From Copromyces sp. CBS 386.78 (lineage: Eukaryota > Ascomycota > Sordariomycetes > Sordariales > Sordariaceae), in assembly GCA_030685235.1 (NCBI GenBank), contig MU839188.1, positions 1-64,000 of the forward strand: a DNA stretch of 64,000 bases. The letters are read 5' to 3'. The notes beneath the pieces are model-generated. The model did no database searches. It saw nothing but the letters and a program-made list of their open reading frames with translations, and was not told the origin of the DNA. The translations under genes were made by a program, and so were the position numbers. Positions 44,291-57,459 of this stretch are shown one piece after another; positions within the stretch are counted from its first letter, which is position 1; each line of letters starts with the position of its first letter.

Positions 44291-44548
44291 ATTAATAATT
44301 TAAGTATTATATCGCTATACTACGAGACTATTTAGAAATACTTATATTTTACTTACCTTCTATATTAGTATTATTAATTAAAATAATTATAATAACTCTT
44401 CCTACTATTAATTCTTCTATTAAAACCTCCCGTCCTTATTTTAATATACTTAATAAATATAGGGACTAGGAAAACGAACTTCTTAGTCTCGCCGAAGGGT
44501 ATTAGCTAATTAATTACTTCCTAAGTAGAAAACTAGCCCTTATCTTTA

Positions 44549-47500
44549 GAGAACATCTTTCTGCACTGCTATAAAAGTCTTACGACACTGTCGCCCCACC
44601 CTTCCCGCCCGCCAAGGCACGCCAATGCACCCCAAAAATTTTTGAGCCAATCAAATCGCTCGCATCCATTCTGGGTCTCCACGATTCTGTTCTTGGCGTC
44701 AGCAAACCGTACCGCGCCCGCTAAGCCCCTAGATTACAGCCTATTACATATTCAAACCCCTGCACAGGCCAGATTTCGTAATTGTTATACTTAGCGATTT
44801 GCATCGTCGTATCGCTTCCTCCATTACCTATTACCATTACTATTATTACCTTCCTATAATCAATCAAACTACTATTGCGCATTACGAGATACCGCCTAAG
44901 TAAATAAAGCGCTGGCATTTGTTAATGGTATGGAAATGATATATTAATTTTCTATACGTTTTATAGCTAATTGTGATGATGTAGATGGCCGACGCGACTC
45001 CCTAGCCGACGGGTGTATGCGACCGTGGCGTATACCCTAGTCAAGAAATCGACTTTAATCTCATCGACCCCAGTCTGAGACCCTCAACGAGCGATACCCC
45101 CAGCGAGCTCCCTAGCGAGCTCCCTAGCGAGCCTACCTCAGCGTAACCTATGGAGATCGATGATAACGACGAGGAGACCCCTACCCCTTAACGCTACGAG
45201 CATAGCGACTACTCTATTTTTAATACTTAGTACGAAACTTTCGATAAGTTAGTTACGGCCGTACAATAGTGGGGACGCGAGCTTAGTTATAGTTTAGTAA
45301 AGGGTCGTTTTACGAATTCCTAGACTAGTATTGGTTATATACGTTGTAAATTCGTTTATTTAATTGGTCTTATTCGTAAGGCCGATAACTATTCTTATTT
45401 TATATTAACCTCGAAATAGGGATGCCTTTAATAGGGGAATGTTAAATCGTTGAAGTATAATAATAGGAGATAGACCTTTTACCTTCGTAAAGGTTATAAA
45501 TTTTATAGTTACCTTCCTAATAATAAGCTATTTATATATAGAACGTTCAAGGTTGAGTATAAGGCTTTCGTGGCCTTATATTTGGATTGCCTTAGTATGA
45601 AGAACCGCGAAATTATTAGCGAGTTGTGTAAGAAATTCCTAGACTTCTATTTTACGAAAAATTAGTTCGTTAACTTTCGTTATCGATTTAAAAAGGAGGT
45701 AAAGTTTAGATATAACCTTTTTTAGCTTACTATAAAATTATTAAAGGAGAAGGGGGTCTATTTTGAAGTTAATTAGATTAATGAATTTGAAATTAAACCG
45801 ATTGCCCTCTTTTAAAATAATTTATAGGGAGAGTAAATGTAGAAGTAGAATCCCTAGGTTTAAATATATAATAATATGTATAAAACTAATAATAAAGGCT
45901 TCGCTTTCTTTTAGATTATTAGTATATATAGCGTTAGTTATATTTTTAGCTATAGTTTCGGGCTAGTTAATAATGAGCGGTAGGAAGGTTTTGACTGGTT
46001 TATAGATAAAGTTAATATTCGTTGTAAAACTATTTAAGTTAATAAGCCTAGGGTTATTATTATAAATTATAATATAATAATAAGGGTAGTTATTAAGCGA
46101 GTTTACCCTTAAGTAGAATTATAGCTTTGTATCTTTTACGTTAATAAGAATATAGTATTAAATATTAAGCGTAAATGGGATAAAAAGGTCGCCGCTTTAA
46201 TTACTAATATTTATACCATTGTAATATAAATATAAATATAGCGAGAAATATTAGTATCGATATCGGCCTAGCTTACGCTAGCGTAATTTAATAATGCGAC
46301 GAGTTTAGAAGATTTTAATAATGAAGATCGAGAGGTGGTTAGTAGTTTTAACTATTTAGTAGATGGTATAGATTCGTTGGGGGCTATACTTAATATTGTA
46401 GAATATTTAAGAGTAGGCCTTTATACCTTCTAGAAGTATATATGCTACGCGTATATAGTTAACGATTTTAACTCTGCCTTTAAGAAGTTCTATAGTTATT
46501 TTACATATTAGACTACGATTATTACGTACTTAAAAGAGACTTATATAACGGTAAAGGAGGAGTGGGCTACTTATTCTATTAATGAGCGCCTAAATTTCGG
46601 CTATTATATTATATTGTTTATTGAATTAGTAAATTGTATTTTAAAGAGTTATATTATTAGTAATAAATTTATATTTATCCCTATATAATTTATAGCAAAT
46701 TAACTATCCTCATTCATATAGGTTCGAATCCCGTTATCGCCGCCGTTATATAGAGTTTTAAACTATCCGATAGTATAAAAGAGAATATTGAGGATAAAGT
46801 TTTAAAGTAGATTACCCGCGCTAAACGCGAGTATTTCGCCTAGCTATAGGCAAGAGATGCTTATAGAGAGCTCTCCTAAAAAGCCTTTAATAAAGTCGCT
46901 TATTAATATTGTATTATATTCGGTATAATCCCTACGGCGGCTAGGCTAGACCCCGATAAATTGGAATTATATACCGGCAAATTTATAATATAATATAGTT
47001 TGCCCTGCTCGTATATTATATTCGAATCCCTTCTTGACCGAGATTAGCCATTCTTATTTAATAAATTCAATTATTACCCCTTCTAATAGTTTATTAGATC
47101 GCTAAATAACGAGGATGAGTATTTTAAATATTAGGATTTTAATAAGGTAATTAAATTCAAAGGTCGACCTTATTATAATGCCCCCTTCGCGCTAGAATTT
47201 TGTGCTCCCCAGTTGATTATACTAGTTAATATTCAAGCTCCCCCTCTTTTAATTGCGCTAGTTCAATTCTAAGCAGCGGTATTACGATTTCGAAGAAGGC
47301 TTTGTCTTTAATTTACCCGCGGCCGCTAGCCTAGGGTAGGCCGAAACCCTATTACTTCGATACGAGTAGCGCTATCCATTTAGTAAAACGTATTTGTATA
47401 AGAGGGCGTAGACTTTGAGTAGGCTAATAAAGTTAATTGCTATAGTCTAGCTAATATATAGACGAGGAGACAAGGCCGCCCTTGTAGTAGTATAAGAGGA

Positions 47501-48080
47501 GGAGATATATAGAGAGGTAGGGGAAGAGGGGAGAGGGGAGGCAACGTTATTCGGGGTAGAGGAGGTACTCCTGCTAGTACGTAGGGTATACGACGTAGTG
47601 TACGTATGGTTTGTATATAAAGCTAGTAATCTAGTACTCTAGAGCACTCGCTAGGATTCTAGAGCCTTTACTAGCAGTTAGATTATTCGATTTTACGATA
47701 GAAATTAGATAGATTATTATTATATAGATTAATATAGATTGAATACGATTAATTAATCGTTTAATTGAACGATGTACGACCGTACGATATGCGACTATGC
47801 GATGTGCGACTATATCGCTAAGTATATTGTAAAGTGCGCTGTAAAGTGTATATATTTGGGTAGGTTGGGTACGTGATTTTATGAAAGGATATAATGCCTA
47901 GATTTCTGGTGTGAAATTTAGGAAAGAATATAATTGCGATGTAAAGTATAGACCGCGATTTGGATGCGAGCGATTTGATTAGTTTAAAAAATTTTGGGGT
48001 ATATTAGCGCGCGGGAAGGGTGTAAGTAGGTGGAGCGATAGTGTCGTAAGACTTTTATAGTAGTGTAGAAAGATGTTCTC
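44549..48080 (+). mobile_element. MULE-3: RIPed Mutator-like element in Copia-2
   Basis: The inverted ends start GAGAACATCTTTCTGCAC, and the perfect 8-bp duplication TATCTTTA lies at 44541-44548 and 48081-48088. Orientation is opposite to MULE-5. The left 600 bp keeps near-normal G+C (for example the acidic N-terminal coding region 45060-45180) while the rest is AT-rich. This duplication contains a C retained in both copies. Confidence 0.92.
44985..47650 (+). pseudogene. MULE-3 transposase (RIP-eroded)
   Basis: The start ATGGCCGACGCGACT at 44985 corresponds to the MULE-5 start, and the region aligns along its length with MULE-5. The intron before the SWIM region is visible as AGTAATAAATTT...ATATAGGTTCG (about 46660-46723). 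The AT-hook-encoding C-terminus lies near 47440-47600. TAG/TAA codons appear from the first 30 codons on. Limits are by alignment. Confidence 0.75.
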
Positions 48081-48088
48081 TATCTTTA

Positions 48089-48820
48089 ATAAATAATTTT
48101 TATCCTTATATCCTCTCTCTATTATAGTAATTATTTATATTGCTTTAATATAAGTAAATATTATAAGGTTAAAAAATAATACTTTTTAATATATTTATTT
48201 AAATACTTTTAAAGGAGCAGACGATACTAATTACTCTTTTATTATTATATTTATTCTTCGCCTTATAACCCGAATAATAATATTATTTTCTATAATAATA
48301 CTTTTAATAACGATTTTTACCGATTTAAGTACTTAAAAAGGCATTTAAATACCTTATATTATTAAACCTACTAGCAAATTTATTAAGGATTAGATTAGAG
48401 ACCTATTAATATCCCTAATTAATTTTATTTAAATTAGTAAAGATTAGTTCTTTAACAATTAAAATTTTAATAGCCTATAGTATAAAATTATTAGCGATTT
48501 TAAATTTTATAATAGTAAAATTAGAATTTGAATATAAAAAATTATTAGTTTTAAATTAAAAGTTAGTACTTTCGAAACTTCAGAACTAACCCTAATTTAG
48601 TTTATTACTCTTAAATAAATATATACTTACCGCCCTATTAATATTTAAATAAATATTCGTCGGGTCTACCGCAATTATTTTAAAACCCTTAATAAAGTAT
48701 TTAAAAAAGGTATAGTAAAGTAAATTAACGGATAGAATACTTTTATAATACTAGTTAAGCGCTATAAAATGTTTAAAGCTATTTAAATTAATATTTAGTT
48801 TAACGACTTATTTATATATT
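48089..48820 (+). pseudogene. Copia-2 gag remnant between MULE-3 and MULE-4
   Basis: AT-rich Copia-2 sequence in which plus-strand frames are open except for TAA/TAG. Position between the 5' LTR and protease makes gag likely. No distinctive motif remains. Confidence 0.45.
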
Positions 48821-51800
48821 GAGAAAGTCTTTTCGGACCGTAGTAAAAGTCTTCCCATACCGTAGCCCCACCCACCCCCCACCCTTCCCGCGCGCTAATA
48901 CACCCCAAAATTTTTAAACTAATCAAATCGTTCGCATCTATTCCGAATTTCTACGCTCCTATTCTTAGCGTTAGCAAACTGTACCGCGCCCGCCAAGCCC
49001 CTAGATTACACTCTATTACACCTAGATTTCGTACTATACTAACTAGTCCAATAATCCATCGTTACCTTATATTAGCGATTTACAGGCATCGTCGCATTAT
49101 ATCGCTTCCTCCCCTATTATTACTATTACTACCCTCCCTACAATTAATTAAACTACTATCGTATATTATAAAATATCGCTCAAATGAATAAAGCGCTAAT
49201 ATCTATTAACAATATAAAATAATATATTATTTTTCTATACATTTTACAACTAACCGTAATAATATAAATAGCCGACGTAACTCCCTAACCGACGGCTATA
49301 AACATACCCGATAACCCCGCCCCCCCTAACGAACTTACTTTAACGCAACTTATAAAAATTAATAACGATAATAATAATAATAATAAGGAAACCCCTACCC
49401 CTCAATACCACGAATATAACAACTACCCTATCTTTAATACCTAATATAATACTCTCAATAACCTCGTAGCGGCCGTTAAACAATAGGTATAAGAATTTAA
49501 TTACAATATTATTAAAAATCACGCTAATAACCTCTAAAATAATATCTATACTAGAATTTAACTTATCTACTCTCTTAATTTATCTCGCTACAAGGTAAAG
49601 AATTACAATCGGTCAACTTCAATTACCAAATAGGAATACTCTTAGTAAAGGCATACCAAGGCATTAAAATATAATAATAGACGGTAGACTTTTGAACTAC
49701 GTAAAGGCTACGAATTTTATAGCTATCCGCCTAATAAAAAACTATTTATTTATTTAATATTCAAACTTTAATATAAAGCATTTATCGCTACTTATATCGA
49801 TCGACCCGGTATACCTAACTGTAAAATTACTATCGAATTAGAAAAGAAATTTCTAAAGTTTAAAGGGTAATTTATAATACGGCAATTTATTAACCTTCGT
49901 TATAAATTTAAAAAAGAGGTATAAGCTAAGTATAACCCTTTCCAACTCACTATAAAACTCCTTATAAAAAGGGGGGTCTACTTTATAATTAACTAGTAAG
50001 ATACTACTTAAACGAAGCTAACCGCCCTTTTTTAGAACAATTTATAGGGAGAATATATATAGAAGGAAAATCCTTAAATTTAAATATATAATAATACGTA
50101 TAAAACTAATAATAAAAGCTTAACCTTCTTCTAAATTATTAATATAATTAATATTAACTATATTTTTAATTATAGTTTCGGGCTAATTAATAACGAATAA
50201 TAGGAGGGTTTTAACTAATTTATAGACCGAATTAATATTCGTCGTAAAACTATCGCCGCTAATAAACTACGAATTACTATTATAAATTATAATATAGCAA
50301 TAAAATTAACCGTTAAATAGGTTTATCCCTAAGTAGAGTGCTAACTTTATATCTTTTATATTAATAAGAATATAATATTAAATATTAAACGTAAGTAGGA
50401 TAAAAAAGTCGCCACCTAAATTACTAATACTTATACCGCTATAATATAAGTATAAATATAGCGAGAAATATTAGAATTAATATAATAAGTACTACGGTTA
50501 GCCTAATTAGCCTAATTAATATAGCTACTTAATAATACAACGAATTTAAAAGATCTTAATAATAAAAATCGAAAGGTAATTAATAATTTTAACTACCTAA
50601 TAGATAGCACGGATTATTTAGAACCGTTACTTAATACCGTAGAATATTCTCAGTCTAATCTTTATACACTATAGAAGTATATATATTACGTATATACAAT
50701 TAACGATTTTAATACCGTATAGGAGAGGCTTTACAACTATTTCTCGTAATAAGAGGCAATTATCACGTATTTAAAAGATACGTATATAAACGTAAAGGAG
50801 GAGTAGGCTATTTATTACGTTAACGAGAGACTAAACTTTAGCTATTATACTATATCGCTAATCGAATTAGCAAATTATACATTGAAGAATTATATTATTA
50901 ATAGTAAATCCTATAATTAATTATACTATCCCCTATATAATTTACTATATATTAATTATTATTTTAATATAGGTAGTAGCACTATTATTACCGCCGTTAT
51001 ATAAAATTTTAACTTTATCGATAATATAAAACGTAATATTAATAACGAAACCGAGAAATAGACTGCGCGTACTAAACGCAAATATTTTGCCCAATTATAG
51101 GCAAAAGAGGCCTATTAAAAAGTATATTAGAAAGCCCTCGATAAAATCGCTCGTTAACGTCGTATTACACTCGGTGCAGTCCCTACGGCGGCTAAGCTAG
51201 ACCCCGATAAATTGGAGTTATATACTGGCAAATTTACAATATAATATAGTTTACCCTATTCGTATACTATATTTGAATCCCTTCTTAACCGAAATTAATT
51301 ATTCGTATTTAATAAATTCAATTATTACCCTTTCTAATAACTTACTAAATCATTCGATAATAAAGATTAATATTTAAAATATTAGGATTTTAATAAAGTA
51401 ATTAAATTTAAAGGTCGACTTCGCTATAATACCCCCTTCGTACTAGAACTTTGTACTCTCCGGTTAATTACGCTAATTAATACTTAAACTCCCCTACTAT
51501 TAATAATTCTAGCGCGTATATAAATATTATAACCTCGCCCTCGTAACCATCCCCCGGGACGAGGCAATATATTAAAGCCTTTTCGCAGCCGTCAACCTAT
51601 AGCTTCAATACGCTTAGCGCTTTCTATTTATAAAAACCAGTCTTTATAAGAGGGTATTAACTTAGAAGAAGAGGATAGGGCCGACTGCGAATTATAAACG
51701 AGGGGACGAGGCCGCCTTCGTAGCAATATAAGAGGAGGAGATATAAAGAGAGGTAGCAAATTTATACGGGGACGAAGAGGCACTCTTACTAGTATGTAAG

Positions 51801-52265
51801 GTATACGGCGTAGTATACGTATAACTAGTATACAAAGCTAATAAATAAGGCTCTAGGAGGCTCGCTAGCAATTAGATTGAACAATTATATAATAAATATT
51901 AGATAGATTATTATTATATAGATTAATATAAATTGAGTGCAATTAATTAATCGCTCAATTAAACGACGAACGATGTACGACTATGCGATATACAACCGTA
52001 CCGCTAAGTACGCTATAAAGTACGCTATAAAGTATACACATTTAGGTAGGCTGGGCACGTGATTTCATAAAAGGATATAATGCCTAGATTTCTAGTATGA
52101 AATTTAGGAAAGAATATAATTACAATATAGAGTATAGACCCTAATCTAGATACGAGCAATTTAATTGGCTCAAAAATTTTAGTGTGCAGTAGCGTACCTT
52201 GGCGCGCGGGAAGGGTGGGGCTACGGTATGGGAAGACTTTCACTACGGTCCGAAAAGACTTTCTC
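48821..52265 (+). mobile_element. MULE-4: RIPed Mutator-like element in Copia-2
   Basis: The inverted ends start GAGAAAGTCTTTTCGGACCG. The perfect 8-bp duplication TATATATT lies at 48813-48820 and 52266-52273. It has the same orientation as MULE-3. End sequences are closest to MITE-2 (same CGGACCGTAGT and CCCATACCGTAG variants), so both belong to one subfamily. Confidence 0.92.
49268..51850 (+). pseudogene. MULE-4 transposase (RIP-eroded, start codon lost)
   Basis: Aligns with MULE-5 and MULE-3. The position of the start codon reads ATAGCCGACG, so ATG has become ATA by a G-to-A change. The intron acceptor near 50980 reads ATATAG followed by GTAGTAGCAC, which shows what the intact acceptor of the family looks like. 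TAA/TAG codons throughout. Confidence 0.75.
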
Positions 52266-52273
52266 TATATATT

Positions 52274-54320
52274 TTAGTATAATCCGCCCCTTATAAATAG
52301 CTGGCGTTAACCGTTATTATTTTATTCAAATCGAAGAGAATGTATTGGACTTTCGTATAGTCTTTAGAAACTTTCGAAGGATAGGAGTCTACGAGAAGAC
52401 TCCTACTATATTAACGAGTAAAATTTAAAATATTAAGAGGGGAGGCTTTAAATTTAGATTAACCTTGAATAAAAGTGAAATTAATAATAAGAATTCCTAC
52501 TAAAATAAATTAAATTAAAATAAGAAGAAACGAGCTAATTTAGCCGAATCCTTTCTTCGTTATAAAGCTTATAAACGAAGTATTTATTCATTTAAAAAAT
52601 ATTAATATTTTTTCCCTTATTTAGTAAAAATTAATTAGAAAGGAAATTAAGATATTTATAAGATTGTTAAAAAGAATTTTTAAATTAATAATTAATTCCG
52701 CTATAAAATTGAAATTCTTTGTAAGTAATTGGTAAAGTAGTATAGTACTCTTCTTATAGAGGAATTTAGTAATGACCTTAGTAGCGACGAAAATTATTAA
52801 ATAAATTAGGAAACTAATAATATTAATAATAATAATTCTTAAAATTAATTTATATATAAGGGCGTCTATTATATTATTTTTCATATTAATTAGGTAGCCT
52901 TTTAAGTAAGGGAAGGCGAAGATACGATTTACTTATTTAAAAATTATACGATTTTCGATTTTAGAAATTCAATATACGTCTTTAACGAAATTTCCCACTT
53001 TACTTTAGTTCGACGAACTTTTTACGAAAAAGTTCTTTAGGCTAGTAATTTAATTATACCGATTTCAAGGTATAGAACGATTAATATTATTATTTAAAGG
53101 AAGAACGGTTTAAAGAAATTAAAATTAAAGGATATAACCTTTATATTAAACTTTATAATTAATTTTGTATTTTTTTAACTCTTATGACGGTAAAGGTATT
53201 ATTAGGATTATAAGCTATTTAATAATTGCTTACAATCTTTAAATTATACGCTTTTCTATAAGTTATTTATACGATATAATTAAATAATTTTCGAAAATCT
53301 CCCCTTTACTAAAATATAAGCTAATTTTCTTATAAGAAAGAATTAGTTTAATTCCTATACCGGTTGTAAATATTATAAGAAGAGTAATTACTTTTAGTAT
53401 TATCGCTTTAGCTATTATAGTCTTTAAGTATTTAATTATTTTTATAATGTTAAAGGAGTATACTTTAAAAGACTATTAATTATTTAATATAATGTGTATA
53501 CTACTTCAAAGATTAAATAGTAAATTATACGATAGTATAAATTATAAAGTAATAGTTTAAGGGAAAAATTAGCTATTGATTTCTTCGATTTCGAATTTAG
53601 TAAAATAAGTTATATTAGTATTATATTTATTACCTATCAGTATACCGGCTATATTTAAGATTATTATTTTAAAAATAGAATAGTAATATCTCTTATTATT
53701 ATTCTAATTAATTTATTTATTATTTTCGAAAACCGATATAATATTAAATTATAATACGTCGAATATAATAATAAAATTATTAAATTTCAGACCGTAAAAA
53801 ACTTCTTCGCTATTAGAAGAATTTAAATCGAAGTTTACGTACTTAATATTTAAGTTTAAAATAGCGGGGTTAAACGTTTAAAGGGTATAATTAAAAAGAA
53901 AGGGAGGGTAATAATTTAAAGTTTAAAAATCTTAGAAGATATATAATTAGAAATTATTTTTATAGCCATATATTTTGCCAATAAATCCCTTCGTTACCTC
54001 TATAATTAAAAATCCCTATACGAACGTTTTTATATAGCTATTACCTACTAATGCGGTTTTATAATTCTACGTAAATTAGATTTATTATATTTTAGGGTTT
54101 ATAATTGTAAAGCCTATACTATAATTATATTACTTAATTTAAAAAAGAAAGGCGAAAGAAGTATAATTTAAAAATATAAATCGGTTACTTTATTAAGTAT
54201 TTATCCTCTTTTATTTATTGAATTTAGAACCCTTATATTAATTAGATAATTAATACGAAAGATGTAATCTTTAATGAAGATATTACCTTTATAAGGGACG
54301 TATTAAAAGAAAGAGCTATT
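52274..54320 (+). pseudogene. Copia-2 gag end, protease and integrase (RIP-eroded)
   Basis: Near 52940-52985 the reading TIFDFRNSIYVFNE parallels the Copia-1 protease context at 26037, indicating the same broad Copia lineage. Integrase remnants follow, with a form of FRVYxCKAYT near 54080-54125 marking the integrase tail before RT. Many stop codons. Confidence 0.65.
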
Positions 54321-54539
54321 CTTAAAATTACTTTTAACGAATTTATAAATCTATTTATATAAATCGATTAACTTTAAGAAACCTATAATTACTTTGGTAG
54401 CCGAATAAATCTTAAAGATATTAATATAAACGAATTCTTAGAACGACTTTTTACTTTACTAATAAATTAAGAAGATAATAAGGAAATATAGGGAATAGAA
54501 CGTTATAATATAATAAAAATATTATTTAACGATATTTTT

Positions 54540-56440
54540 AATTATCCCTTTCCTTTTAATATATTACTTCTATTATCCTTCTTCTCAAGTCTCTTCTAAA
54601 ATAACTATTTAAAGGATATTATTATAAAAGGTTTTACCCTTTGGAAGGTAGCGTTTAACGCCGGCCGTCTATATTAGCCTACCGCCCTTTATAAAGGGGA
54701 TATTATTACGAAAGCCTAATTTAACCGCCTTATTAAAAATAATAAATTCAATACTATATATTGGTATAACCTTCTACTATTATTAAAACGATATCGAGAC
54801 CTTAATAATTACCTTCTTTAATAGTAATTCTTTAATATTAAATAAGAATATTTAAAAAGTTATTAAGAAATAAAGACCTAGGTCGAAGTCGATAGTGACG
54901 AGCTTAAAGCTTAAAGTAAATAAATTTTCGATTGTATATAAGTATACCTATATAAATTTCTTAAGAATAATAAATTTAAAAAGGTTAAAATAAGATTCGT
55001 CGTACGAAGAGATTAGTAGTAAAAGATAGGATAGGAAACGTATACTTTAATATTCGTTAGACGTTCTTTCCGAATTATTATAGCTATCGTTACTCGTTTT
55101 AATTTCGAATTTATATAATACAACGTAATTAATACTTTTATTAACGCCAACTTTAATAAAGAAGTCTTTATAAAAATACCGCTAGGGTATTAGAAAAAAG
55201 GTAAAATCTTACGACTTTATAAAGTATTCTACAAATTACGAAGATCACTATTATTATAGCAATGAAAATTAATTAATACTTTTACCAATAATAATTTTAA
55301 ACCTATTCCTAAAAAACCTTATATTCTTACTAAAAATAGTATTTTTATCTTCTATTATATAAATAATATCGTCTTCGCCTATCCTAAAAAACGAAAAGTA
55401 AAAATTAAATAGTATATAACCAATTTAAAATAATAGTATTACTTTATTAGAAAAAATAAGCTATAATAATGCCTTAATATCGAAATAATTAGGAACTAAG
55501 AATAAAAGAAAATATAGTTGTCCTAACAATTATATTTTAAAAAGATCTATACCCTTACTAACAATTAACGCACTACTTTTATTCTTATAATTAACTAAGA
55601 GTTACTACCCTATAAGAATAAAGCTTTAAAGAAGTCTATTTATCAATATTAAATTAAAATCAACTCTATACTATATACTATAGTTATTACCAAACCAAAT
55701 ATCGCCTTCGTAATAAGTAGATTAATTCATTATTATTATAACCCTAGGCTAAATTATTATAAGGCTATAAATAAAGTATTATACTATTTTTATACTACTA
55801 GAGAACTCGTTATAGCCTTAGGGGGTAGCGATATATTCGAAATAATATTAAATACCTCCTTTATAAACAACTACTTCGACCGTAAAAACTTATAAAGCTT
55901 TACGATTAAATCATTTAAGAGATTTATATATTAAAGAGCTACTAAGTAAACGATAGTTACAACTTTAATAATAGAAGTAGAATTACTAACTCTAAAATTC
56001 GTCGTTAAAGAAGCGATCTTTATAGTTAAACTAGTTAAAAAATTAATAAACCTTATTAATCTAATTCCTACGATCTAATATAACAATTAGTAAATAATCT
56101 ATTTCGTTACCACTAAAAACAATAACTTAACTACTAAACTACGCTATATTAATATTTATAATTACTAATTACAATAAGAGATTTAAAAAGGATTTATTAA
56201 AATCGATTACTATAAAACAAAAAAAATACTACTAAATAATTTAATAAAAGTCTTACTAGTAAATAAATATATAGAATTTAGAAGAATACTAAGAATAGAA
56301 ACTATTAAAAATATTTTAAAGGATAAAAAGGATTAAAATAAAAGTTTTTTACTAGATTTATACGTAATAAACAATTAAAATCTAGGAATAACTTTATATA
56401 TTTAACAGTTATTTTCTCTCCAACTTTGCTTTAAGATCTT
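54540..56440 (+). pseudogene. Copia-2 reverse transcriptase and RNase H (RIP-eroded)
   Basis: The catalytic box near 55350-55382 reads YYINNIVFAY, where both Asp codons of YVDDIVFA have become Asn codons by G-to-A changes. RNase H remnants lie at about 55950-56260. The polypurine tract GAGGGGG at 56446-56452 precedes the 3' LTR by two bases. Confidence 0.78.
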
Positions 56441-56454
56441 CAATTGAGGGGGTA

Positions 56455-56742
56455 TATTAAATTATTAAAGTGTATATAGATAGCTAGACTTCTAGTCCAG
56501 TATGTGCCTCCCTATTTAGATAACCTTATATACTATATATACAGTATAGATATCCCCTTATATTTATAACTCGATATCTAAGCTATTTGACGATACTACT
56601 ATATAAGGACTAGCCTCTTAGTATCCTTAGATCTTATACTTAAACCTTGGTAACTTTCGAGAAGGATAGGGACAAGGATTACCAGAATTAATTACTTCTT
56701 ACTGCATACCTTTTGATCTCTACCCTACGTGCTAATCTGACA
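56455..56742 (+). repeat. Copia-2 3' LTR
   Basis: Starts TATTAAATTATTAAAG (RIPed form of TGTCAGATTATC) and ends AATCTGACA next to the ACATG target duplication. The right half is nearly un-RIPed. Confidence 0.92.
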
Positions 56743-56747
56743 ACATG

Positions 56748-57459
56748 CAAACCTAGAATGTCTTGGTGTACCCTACGACTGGTTCCTGTCAAAGTTGCAT
56801 TCATCCACTGATATTGTCCGTTTCATATCGAATAACCAGGGGTAAACGAGTATGAAACACTTGCTCCCGAATCCAAGACGTACTCGACTCGACATTCTAT
56901 CACCTCAAAGATTCATGATGAAGGCACCAAACAAACCAAAAAGGGAATACCACCCCTTTTATATTGTTGGGAAATGACCCCATACCTCATCTAATCGTGT
57001 TCATGTTTTCGCCCGTTTGGTCTTCGCTTGTTAGGCGTTTCGGGTCAGCCCATGCGCCAATCCTAGTTGGCGGGTGTTAGCGAGATTGGCGAGATTGGGT
57101 GCACATGTCGATCATCGTGAATAAAAGGGGGGTACTTCTGCCATTCAAGATGGAATGTTTCGGTCTTTCTTCTGTTTCTGCTTTTGTTTCTTTGGAGTTG
57201 CACAAAGTGTTGCTTCGAGAACAGAATCAGCACAACAGGTTGAAGTTTTGGGTCGGTTACCTCGAGTTTCACTCACCTCAGGTGAAGCCCGAAGGACGAT
57301 AAAGACCAAGGTATTTCTCCCTCATGATCTGGTCATGGAAATCTCAGAGCTAACCAACCTCCTCGACAGGTTCACTCCGGTTCTTAAAAGGATCGACACC
57401 TCACCTCACCCCAGTCACTCTTTAGACCATCACTCGCTCATCATCACACCACCATCAAA
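56748..57459 (+). promoter_or_regulatory. Upstream region of the PLC-like gene
   Basis: GC-normal flank between the Copia-2 insertion and the start codon at 57460. It ends in C/A-rich leader sequence (CACCTCACCCCAGTCACTC, CATCATCACACCACCATCAAA). Overlapping ORFs here do not carry recognisable products. The transposon now lies about 710 bp upstream of the start and may have removed distal regulatory DNA. Confidence 0.45.

Larger units (their letters stand above)
44003..56742 (+). mobile_element. Copia-2: complete Ty1/Copia element with two nested MULEs, RIPed
   Basis: Bounded by 288-bp LTRs (44003-44290 and 56455-56742) and a perfect 5-bp target duplication ACATG (43998-44002 and 56743-56747). 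Coding order on the plus strand is gag/protease, integrase, RT, RNase H. MULE-3 (44549-48080) and MULE-4 (48821-52265) interrupt the 5' third. Without them the element is about 5.8 kb, normal for Copia. It separates two GC-normal genic segments. Numerous TAA/TAG codons make it nonfunctional. Confidence 0.92.

Noticed and set aside
46720..46740. GGTTCGAATCCC, a tRNA T-loop-like motif
   Set aside because: It lies at the intron/exon junction of the MULE-3 transposase and has no cloverleaf around it.
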